NCBI GenBank assembly: GCA_018830465.1
Contig: JAHJSI010000041.1
Location: 1-5,169, forward strand
Reading direction: 5' to 3'
DNA length: 5,169 nt
DNA from: Patescibacteria group bacterium
GTDB taxonomy: Bacteria > Patescibacteriota > Patescibacteriia > UBA2169
The notes below the pieces were generated by a model. The model did not search any database and was not told where the DNA came from. It saw nothing but the letters and a program-made list of their open reading frames with translations. Each line of letters begins with the position of its first letter. The stretch's first letter is position 1. A program made the translations under genes and the position numbers. Below, piece by piece: positions 1 to 3,974 of the stretch.

Positions 1-83
1 CCGCACGAATAAAAACCAACCTGATTTTTCTTAATCGGCTTCAGAATTTCTTTTCTGCGAGTTAAAGTATTATATAATTCCAT
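1..83 (-). CDS. cysS: Cysteinyl-tRNA synthetase, N-terminal fragment
   Basis: The 27 visible codons read MELYNTLTRRKEILKPIKKN and then QVGFYSC before the window edge. This matches the start of class I cysteinyl-tRNA synthetases, where a short NTLTR segment, a KPI turn and a VG-Y-CG strand lead into the Rossmann catalytic fold. Cys27 corresponds to the first zinc-ligand cysteine of the family (Cys28 in E. coli CysRS), which helps select cysteine over serine. The enzyme charges tRNA-Cys in the cytoplasm. The ATG at 81-83 is preferred because the family alignment begins there. The gene runs off the left edge, so HIGH and KMSKS motifs cannot be seen. A terminator-like hairpin and a possible promoter lie immediately upstream. 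Identification rests on a short stretch, but the pattern is distinctive. Confidence 0.85.
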   Translation of the reverse strand, partial: MELYNTLTRRKEILKPIKKNQVGFYSC

Positions 84-85
84 AC

Positions 86-115
86 AAAAAACCTACTAGA
101 ATTCTAGCAGGTTTT
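86..115 (-). terminator. Hairpin with T-run between the proline-rich ORF and cysS
   Basis: Read on the minus strand, AAAACCT and AGGTTTT arms (positions 109-115 and 88-94) flank one mismatch and a self-complementary CTAGAATTCTAG core, followed by six T residues at 91-86. This is the form of a Rho-independent terminator for the small gene at 143-325. It ends only two bases before the cysS start codon, so it either isolates cysS from upstream transcription or acts as an attenuator in its leader. The plus strand has only TTTTC after the hairpin, so termination in that direction would be weaker. Confidence 0.6.
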
Positions 116-129
116 CCGCGTTTTTGCAA
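101..129 (-). promoter_or_regulatory. Possible cysS promoter inside the hairpin
   Basis: On the minus strand TTGCAA (129-124) is followed by a 17-base spacer and TAGAAT (106-101), each close to the sigma-70 consensus. Predicted initiation near position 94 would give a leader of roughly 11 bases that keeps a TAGG element eight bases before the cysS ATG as a minimal ribosome site. Transcripts from this promoter would lack the left half of the hairpin, so the terminator could not form in them. The hexamers and spacing are seen directly; function is inferred. Confidence 0.4.
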
Positions 130-142
130 CGAAATCAATCTA

Positions 143-325
143 TTATACTACTGGTGCTACTGGAATTTCTTCAGATGGTGACTCTGGTGTAACTGGCTCT
201 GTAGGCTCCACTGGAGTTATAGGAGCAGGAGCTGCTGGATCTGCCACAGGCGCTGCTGGCTCTACAGGAGTAGGTTCTGTAGGCTCTACAGGAATAGCAG
301 GTGCTGGCGTAGTAGGGTCTTGCAT
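143..325 (-). CDS. Proline-rich acidic small protein, unknown function
   Basis: I do not recognise a family. The 60-residue product has 19 prolines and 10 acidic residues, with no lysine, arginine, histidine, cysteine or aromatic residue, so it must be extended, disordered and strongly negative. PVEPTEP occurs at residues 12-18 and again at 38-44, pointing to an internal duplication of about 26 residues. There is no signal peptide or membrane segment. The ATG at 323-325 has no good Shine-Dalgarno sequence, although TATAAG at 346-341 could be a -10 element. The terminator-like hairpin after the stop supports a real transcription unit. It resembles the proline/acid linker or stalk of a larger surface protein, so it could be a fragment of one. 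The biased composition could also arise from a repeat tract that happens to stay open. Confidence 0.5.
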   Translation of the reverse strand: MQDPTTPAPAIPVEPTEPTPVEPAAPVADPAAPAPITPVEPTEPVTPESPSEEIPVAPVV

Positions 326-352
326 AATATTTTGTTCTTACTTATAAAAGAA

Positions 353-416
353 TCAGCTTCTCGGCTCGGAAATGCCAAACCTTTGGTTTGTCATTTCGCT
401 CGCTCTACGTCGCTGA
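353..416. repeat. Imperfect palindromic intergenic element
   Basis: A central hairpin has 12-base arms at 370-381 and 385-396 (AAATGCCAAACC against GGTTTGTCATTT), one mismatch and a three-base loop. The outer ends TCAGC (353-357) and GCTGA (412-416) are also complementary, with less well paired GC-rich flanks between. There is no T-run directly after the core, so it does not look like a simple terminator. Its size and nested symmetry resemble the dispersed palindromic elements found between genes in many small bacterial genomes. Only one copy is in this window, so dispersal is inferred. Confidence 0.5.
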
Positions 417-417
417 T

Positions 418-457
418 AAAAACAAATCCGATTCTAGAGATTAGATTGTTCGGATTT
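418..457 (-). terminator. Terminator after the phosphoesterase gene
   Basis: On the minus strand AAATCCGA (457-450) pairs with TCGGATTT (431-424) across an 18-base loop that can form a small inner TCTA/TAGA stem. A run of five T residues lies at 422-418. It sits about 45 bases beyond the stop of the gene at 500-1003 and is the natural end of the two-gene transcript that starts near 2212. Confidence 0.6.
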
Positions 458-499
458 ACTAAATTATTATATCACAATGAAAAAATATGTCAACAATTA

Positions 500-1003
500 T
501 TACTGCTTCATCTTAATCATCAGCCAATTTTTAGAATCTGCACCCATCTTTGTCCGAATCAAAGCATATCTATCCTTTAACTTCTTTCCATGCAGAACAA
601 TCTCAATTTGACCAGAACGCAAAGCGCTTTTCATTGATTTCTCGCTTTTATAAGTTCCTTTGTCCCAAATTTTGACAGTGCCAGCTCCATATTCCCCCTC
701 TGGAATTTTACCTTCAAAAAAAGCATATTCCAAAGGATGATCTTCTGTCATTATAGCAAGACGCTTATCAGAAATACGACGCGACACGCCTTTTGGCACT
801 GCCCACGATTTTAGAACCCCATCTATCTCCAAACGAAAATCATAATGCAGATGAGACGCGTTATGCTTTTGCACAACAAAAATCAACTGATTTGTACTGT
901 GCTTTTTAGATGATCTAGAAGGCCTGCCCGCTAAAGCCCTGGCGCCGGCGGGCTCATTAGTTTTCTTAAAATCTCGTTTTGATTTGTATTTATCTAATGC
1001 CAT
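500..1003 (-). CDS. Stand-alone LigD-type 3'-phosphoesterase (DNA-end healing)
   Basis: The 167-residue product is the LigD_N / 3'-phosphoesterase domain without the ligase and polymerase domains of full LigD. In characterised members this metal-dependent domain removes 3'-terminal ribonucleotides and 3'-phosphates from DNA ends. Residues 41-60 contain the VVQKHNASHLHYDFRLE signature. His47, His53, Asp55, Arg57, His89 and Tyr93 fall at a constant offset of five from the active-site residues His42, His48, Asp50, Arg52, His84 and Tyr88 of the Pseudomonas aeruginosa LigD domain. Later conserved blocks are WAVPKG (67-72), the EDHPLEY loop (87-93), EGEYGAG (102-108) and WDKGTY (113-118). The first 35 residues are a basic, Ala/Gly/Arg-rich tail outside the catalytic core. 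The gene starts six bases after the stop of the thiol-disulfide gene and has no Shine-Dalgarno sequence of its own, suggesting coupled translation. Stand-alone versions are known in bacteria and archaea. No ligase or Ku gene is visible here. Confidence 0.93.
   Translation of the reverse strand: MALDKYKSKRDFKKTNEPAGARALAGRPSRSSKKHSTNQLIFVVQKHNASHLHYDFRLEIDGVLKSWAVPKGVSRRISDKRLAIMTEDHPLEYAFFEGKIPEGEYGAGTVKIWDKGTYKSEKSMKSALRSGQIEIVLHGKKLKDRYALIRTKMGADSKNWLMIKMKQ
926..953. repeat. GC-rich inverted repeat inside the phosphoesterase gene
   Basis: GCCCGC (926-931) and GCGGGC (948-953) are exact inverted arms around a 16-base loop. The surrounding stretch 921-954 is 27 of 34 G or C, a sharp spike in an otherwise AT-rich window. 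It encodes residues 17-28 (EPAGARALAGRP) of the disordered N-terminal tail, ahead of the catalytic domain, and keeps the frame open. It could be a small palindromic element tolerated in the tail, or simply a biased linker. Confidence 0.4.
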
Positions 1004-1009
1004 GTATTT

Positions 1010-2212
1010 TTATGCAAACATCACCCACCCTGGCTTGAAAATCAAAAGCAAACCAAGAACAAAAATTACAACACCGCCAACTAAATTAGACCATCTGCTG
1101 TATTTTGTGCTTAATCCAGTTATCTGCAGAGTAGTCATTGCGATCACAAAAATCAACATATCATCAAGCATGAAGATGATGATATATAAAACTAAATATA
1201 AATAATACGACACAATCGGAAGATCTGCCATTGCAAGAACATTTGTGTAAATAGCAGGCAGCCCAGTAGAGCACACAAGCTCAATCATATTCACTACAAT
1301 TGCAATCACAATAATTCCGCCCAAAGCAAGCCAAAAATTCTGTTCTGACGTGATCTGCTTGAACCTGTCCATAATTTTCTGCTTGCGCTCCATATCAGTT
1401 ACTTTGCACACACCATCGCGATTAGACCACCACTCTTTTAAATGATATCCCCCGCTTCCAATCGCAACAAGACCAATCCCAATCCTGATTGCCGCGACAA
1501 ACCCCAAGAACAAAAATAAATTAAGCCAAGCCGCCAAGAATAGAAAATATACTACTCCTGACGCGATAATAAACGCGCTTCCAAGCATCCACATCTTTTT
1601 CCTGTCCCGCATTCCAATAAGCAAACTAATCAAAAAAATCAAAACCCACATGGCGCAAGGATTAAATCCATCAATCGCGGCTATAACAATTGTCAAAAGC
1701 GGCAAAGACCATTTCTGCGGATTTACTTCGCCAAAAATCGGCAAAGAAATCATTTCATCATTGTCTTCTGGGGCGCATTGCGCCTCGCCTTGGGCTTGGC
1801 CATTATTCTGTATATTGCCAACCAAATCCACGCACCCAACAACACTATGCTCTCGCACAATATTATGGATGCGCGCTCCTGTTGTCGCGTCATTCAAGTA
1901 TCCTGAAATCGCCTCTTCTCCAATTATTGTAAGCGGAACTCCTGTCACATTAATCCCAAGTTTATCCGCGACTTCTGACATTAATTCAACATTTTCCCGG
2001 CTGCGCGATACTTCAAACATTTTGACTTCAACATTAGGATAATCATTTTCCAGCTTCTGTAAAAACAATTCCTCTTTCGCGCAATGAGCGCATCCGTCAC
2101 CGTAGAAAAATGAAATATATACTTTATTTTGCTCTTGCGCGCCAGAAAATCTTGGCAAAAGAATGCCAGAAAATAGAACAAAAAATACGGATATTAATGC
2201 AAGTTTTTTCAT
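1010..2212 (-). CDS. Thioredoxin-like / CcdA-DsbD-like membrane fusion, thiol-disulfide exchange
   Basis: The 400-residue protein begins with a signal peptide (residues 1-25, MKKLALISVFFVLFSGILL then ..SGA). An exported thioredoxin-like domain (about 30-125) has a GDGCAHC active site (Cys41, Cys44) and the GVP cis-proline at Pro93. A linker to about 167 carries two more cysteines, Cys127 and Cys146. About six membrane segments follow (near 169-200, 208-228, 230-255, 293-313, 334-358 and 376-397). They include FNPC (Cys186) in the first and ELVCSTGLP (Cys314) in the fourth, the arrangement of the cysteine pair that carries electrons across the membrane in CcdA/DsbD proteins. The likely role is passing reducing equivalents from the cytoplasm to an outward-facing thioredoxin domain that reduces or isomerises disulfides; direction and partners are unknown. 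In classical DsbD the thioredoxin domain is C-terminal, whereas here it is N-terminal. The start is fixed by the signal peptide; a TGGTATAAT box six bases upstream suggests a leaderless message. It is co-directional with the phosphoesterase gene. Confidence 0.88.
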   Translation of the reverse strand: MKKLALISVFFVLFSGILLPRFSGAQEQNKVYISFFYGDGCAHCAKEELFLQKLENDYPNVEVKMFEVSRSRENVELMSEVADKLGINVTGVPLTIIGEEAISGYLNDATTGARIHNIVREHSVVGCVDLVGNIQNNGQAQGEAQCAPEDNDEMISLPIFGEVNPQKWSLPLLTIVIAAIDGFNPCAMWVLIFLISLLIGMRDRKKMWMLGSAFIIASGVVYFLFLAAWLNLFLFLGFVAAIRIGIGLVAIGSGGYHLKEWWSNRDGVCKVTDMERKQKIMDRFKQITSEQNFWLALGGIIVIAIVVNMIELVCSTGLPAIYTNVLAMADLPIVSYYLYLVLYIIIFMLDDMLIFVIAMTTLQITGLSTKYSRWSNLVGGVVIFVLGLLLIFKPGWVMFA

Positions 2213-2218
2213 AAAAAT

Positions 2219-2227
2219 ATTATACCA
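2219..2227 (-). promoter_or_regulatory. Extended -10 promoter, leaderless start of the thiol-disulfide gene
   Basis: On the minus strand TGG (2227-2225) directly precedes TATAAT (2224-2219), a perfect extended -10 element. Only six bases (ATTTTT) separate it from the ATG at 2212-2210, so transcription would begin at or beside the start codon and the mRNA would have no ribosome binding site. No good -35 is present at the usual spacing (TTTTTA at 17 bases), which is acceptable for an extended -10 promoter. Confidence 0.6.
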
Positions 2228-2249
2228 TAATTATCCACAAATAAAAAAC

Positions 2250-2278
2250 TTGACAATATATTATTATGGGTATATACT
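2250..2278 (+). promoter_or_regulatory. Strong sigma-70-type promoter of the DUF5320 gene
   Basis: TTGACA at 2250-2255 matches the -35 consensus exactly and TATACT at 2273-2278 matches the -10 in five of six bases, with the optimal 17-base spacer. Initiation is expected near 2285, giving a leader of about 55 bases before the ATG at 2341. The -10 element lies within the palindrome at 2262-2285. It is the best promoter in the window. Confidence 0.8.
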
Positions 2279-2285
2279 CATAATA
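2262..2285. promoter_or_regulatory. 24-base palindrome over the -10 element, probable repressor operator
   Basis: TATTATG (2262-2268) and CATAATA (2279-2285) are exact inverted arms around a self-complementary GTATATAC core (2270-2277). Only the pair 2269/2278 is mismatched (G opposite T). Eleven of twelve pairs therefore match. The site covers the -10 element and the expected start of transcription, where a bound dimeric protein would block RNA polymerase. I do not recognise the motif as that of a named regulator. The DUF134 helix-turn-helix protein encoded downstream at 2611-2889 is the closest candidate ligand; that link is inference. Confidence 0.65.
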
Positions 2286-2288
2286 GAT

Positions 2289-2332
2289 AGTAAATAAAGG
2301 CCGTATTATCTAATAATTAAAGTAAATAAAGG
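2289..2332 (+). repeat. Direct repeat in the DUF5320 leader; second copy carries the ribosome site
   Basis: AGTAAATAAAGG occurs at 2289-2300 and again at 2321-2332, a spacing of 32 bases. The AAAGG that ends the second copy (2328-2332) lies eight bases before the ATG at 2341 and is the clearest Shine-Dalgarno sequence in the window. The first copy also ends in AAAGG but has no start codon at a suitable distance. Between them ATTAT and ATAAT (2305-2309, 2313-2317) could form a weak five-pair hairpin. Confidence 0.5.
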
Positions 2333-2340
2333 AAAAATAT

Positions 2341-2553
2341 ATGCCTAGACTAGATGGAACAGGCCCAATGGGCCAAGGTCCTATGACAGGACGAGGAATG
2401 GGTCCTTGCGCCTTTTGCGCCCGATGCCCCTACTTCAAGAAGCCGCTCACAAAAAAAGACGAACTAGAAGCGATTGAAGATGAGGAAAAAATGCTAAAGC
2501 AGGAATTGGAAGCAGTGCAAAAAGAAAAACAAGACCTAAAGGCCCAAAAATAA
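2341..2553 (+). CDS. DUF5320-type small protein with Cys cluster and coiled coil
   Basis: The 70-residue product opens with MPRLDGTGPMGQGPMTGRG, the glycine/proline/methionine-rich N-terminus that defines the DUF5320 group. It continues into CAFCARC (Cys23, Cys26, Cys29), a compact cluster that could hold a metal or iron-sulfur centre. Residues 37-70 are charged, rich in Lys, Glu and Leu, and fit a single coiled coil. The molecular function is unknown. From general knowledge, such genes often lie beside DUF134 and NifX/NifB-like dinitrogenase iron-molybdenum cofactor proteins; DUF134 is indeed next here, but no NifX-like gene is. It has a near-consensus promoter, a probable operator, a good Shine-Dalgarno sequence and its own terminator, so it is probably the most strongly expressed gene of the group when derepressed. 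The start is set by the family N-terminus and the AAAGG eight bases upstream. Confidence 0.85.
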   Translation: MPRLDGTGPMGQGPMTGRGMGPCAFCARCPYFKKPLTKKDELEAIEDEEKMLKQELEAVQKEKQDLKAQK

Positions 2554-2556
2554 AGA

Positions 2557-2586
2557 ACGGCCCTCGACAGGGGGCTGTCTTTATTT
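2557..2586 (+). terminator. Terminator after the DUF5320 gene
   Basis: ACGGCCCT (2557-2564) pairs with GGGGCTGT (2571-2578), including two G-T wobbles, around a six-base loop, and is followed by CTTTATTT. The hairpin begins four bases after the stop codon. It would end most transcripts before DUF134, leaving the DUF134-YibE/F pair to low read-through or to its own promoter. Confidence 0.65.
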
Positions 2587-2597
2587 AAAAAATCGTG

Positions 2598-2603
2598 TAT
2601 TAT
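2598..2603 (+). promoter_or_regulatory. Possible -10 element just before the DUF134 start
   Basis: TATTAT lies seven bases before the ATG at 2611 and no Shine-Dalgarno sequence is present, repeating the arrangement seen before the thiol-disulfide gene. It would give a leaderless message for DUF134 and YibE/F. The -35 region is poor because the preceding terminator occupies it (CTGTCT at 17 bases), so this is a weak call. Confidence 0.3.
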
Positions 2604-2610
2604 AAATTAT

Positions 2611-2889
2611 ATGCCAAGACCAAGATTATGCAGAAGAATACGTTTTAATCCGCAAATAACATATTTCAAACCAAGAGGCGTTCCTATGGTTGATTTAGAA
2701 ATTATTGAATTAACTTCAGAAGAAGTTGAGGCATTGAGATTAAAAAATATCAAAAATCTAGACCAGAATGAATGCGCCAAACAAATGCACACTTCTCAAA
2801 GCACTTTTCAACGAATTTTATCATCTGCTTATAAAAAAACAGCTAATGCTTTAATTAATGGCAAAGCTATCAGCATAAATCGATTATGA
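2611..2889 (+). CDS. DUF134 / UPF0251 helix-turn-helix protein, putative transcription regulator
   Basis: The 92-residue product carries the family hallmarks in order: MPRPRLCRR at the N-terminus, FNPQITYFKPRGVP (12-25), the LTSEEVEALRL segment (34-44) and a sigma-factor region-4-like helix-turn-helix (about 50-72) ending in STFQRILSSA. It ends with ALINGKAI, also typical. The length is near the family's usual size of about 100 residues. DUF134 proteins are thought to bind DNA, but targets are not well established. Cys7 and Cys55 are present; the first is common in the family. The ATG at 2611 is set by the conserved N-terminus. The stop overlaps the next start as ATGA, so the two proteins are translationally coupled. 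The 24-base operator upstream of the neighbouring DUF5320 gene makes autoregulation of the cluster a reasonable hypothesis. Confidence 0.9.
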   Translation: MPRPRLCRRIRFNPQITYFKPRGVPMVDLEIIELTSEEVEALRLKNIKNLDQNECAKQMHTSQSTFQRILSSAYKKTANALINGKAISINRL

Positions 2890-3947
2890 AAACAAAAATC
2901 TTATTGGTAATATTATTATTCGCATTTTTCGCCCCTTCTATCGCGCTCGCGCAAAATACTTTCAAAGCAGAAATTATTGAAATAAATGACCAGCAAATAA
3001 TGCTTAAATCGCTTGATTCAGAGTTCTCTGGCGAAGAAATCATATCTAATATCAGCGAATATGACATCATATCAATGCCTGATTATAAAACTGGGGATAA
3101 GGTTTTAGTTAACTACAGCCAGGATGTTGACAATAATGATGTGTTTTATGTTCTTGATCATGTGCGCACAGAATCATTATACTGGCTAGCTCTTTTATTC
3201 GCGATAGTTGTAATTGCAGTAGGACGTTTCAAAGGATTCCGCGCGCTCATAGTTCTTGGGCTGACATTTTTCATTATCCTGGAATTTATTATTCCAAAAA
3301 TTCTTGAAGGAAATAATCCTTTGCTTATAAGCATTATCGGGTCTTTGTTTATTTTGATTCTAAGTGTTTATATTACTGAAGGATTAAAGCGGAATTCCAG
3401 TATTGCTATTTTCGCGATTATTATTTCTTTAGTGATCACAGGCCTGCTATCTGTATGGTTCAGCGCTTTCGCGAAACTGACTGGATTCGCGAGCGAAGAA
3501 GCAATGTACATCCTTGACATAGCAGAACACGCGATCAACATCAAAGGACTTCTTTTGGCTGGAATTATTATCGGAGCTTTAGGTGTTTTAGATGATGTGG
3601 TAATATCGCAAGTCGCGCTTATTGAAGAGCTTAAATCCGCGAACCCTGATTTGCCAAAAAACAAATTATACTCCAAAGCAATGAAAGTTGGCGTTTCGCA
3701 TTTAAGTTCAATGGTAAATACCTTATTCTTAGCTTATGCTGGAGTTGCTTTGCCTCTGCTGATTTTATTCAGCATCCATCAAGGTTCTTCAGTGACCGCA
3801 GGAAAAATGATAAATAATGAAATGATCGCCACAGAAATTGTCCGCGCTCTCACAGGAAGCATTGGAATTGTTCTTGCTGTTCCGATTGCAACGCTCTTGG
3901 CTGTGAATTTTATAAAACAAAAAAAGTCAACCCCAATAAAGCGGTAA
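2886..3947 (+). CDS. YibE/F family membrane protein
   Basis: The 353-residue protein has a signal peptide (residues 1-22, ending ALAQ). An exported beta-rich domain follows (about 25-92), with a GDKVLVNY strand at 70-77 like small OB/barrel folds. About seven membrane segments follow (near 98-112, 119-137, 145-163, 172-192, 221-243, 272-296 and 318-342). The family's conserved blocks are present: GALGVLDDVVISQ (230-242) with paired aspartates 236-237, and GVSHLSSMVNTLFLAYAG (269-286) followed by ALPLL. YibE/F proteins are multi-pass membrane proteins found widely in Gram-positive bacteria and candidate phyla; their substrate is unknown and transport is only presumed. Conserved acidic residues and His272 within or beside the membrane would suit ion or metal handling, but this is inference. 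The ATG overlaps the DUF134 stop by four bases and has no Shine-Dalgarno sequence, indicating coupled synthesis. Length is normal for the family and the gene appears intact. Confidence 0.9.
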   Translation: MKTKILLVILLFAFFAPSIALAQNTFKAEIIEINDQQIMLKSLDSEFSGEEIISNISEYDIISMPDYKTGDKVLVNYSQDVDNNDVFYVLDHVRTESLYWLALLFAIVVIAVGRFKGFRALIVLGLTFFIILEFIIPKILEGNNPLLISIIGSLFILILSVYITEGLKRNSSIAIFAIIISLVITGLLSVWFSAFAKLTGFASEEAMYILDIAEHAINIKGLLLAGIIIGALGVLDDVVISQVALIEELKSANPDLPKNKLYSKAMKVGVSHLSSMVNTLFLAYAGVALPLLILFSIHQGSSVTAGKMINNEMIATEIVRALTGSIGIVLAVPIATLLAVNFIKQKKSTPIKR

Positions 3948-3974
3948 TCATATAATTGGTATTTATAATCCCTA

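Noticed and set aside
84..142. T-box riboswitch controlling cysS
   Set aside because: The hairpin with a T-run before an aminoacyl-tRNA synthetase suggested it, but there is no conserved T-box sequence, specifier stem or room for one before the upstream gene. CCGCG occurs only on the opposite strand.
353..457. CRISPR array or insertion sequence in the left intergenic region
   Set aside because: There are no regularly spaced repeats and no transposase frame; only one palindrome and one terminator are present.
320..580. Plus-strand open frame of 86 codons
   Set aside because: It runs through the palindrome and terminator, overlaps the phosphoesterase gene's 3' end, and its translation resembles no protein.
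1650..2042. Long plus-strand open frame opposite the thiol-disulfide gene
   Set aside because: It is antisense to a well-conserved domain with CxxC and cis-proline motifs, and its translation looks like a complement artefact.
2611..2889. Alternative genetic code with UGA read as glycine, as in some candidate phyla
   Set aside because: The only gene ending in TGA stops exactly at the family's normal C-terminus in an ATGA overlap. The other stops seen are TAA and no gene needs UGA read through.
3368..3676. Minus-strand open frame opposite the YibE/F gene
   Set aside because: It lies wholly within the conserved membrane region of YibE/F and has no recognisable features.
3933..3959. Terminator between YibE/F and TypA
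   Set aside because: CCAAT (3933-3937) and ATTGG (3955-3959) could pair, but five AT-rich pairs over a 17-base loop, with one arm in the coding region and no T-run, are too weak to call.
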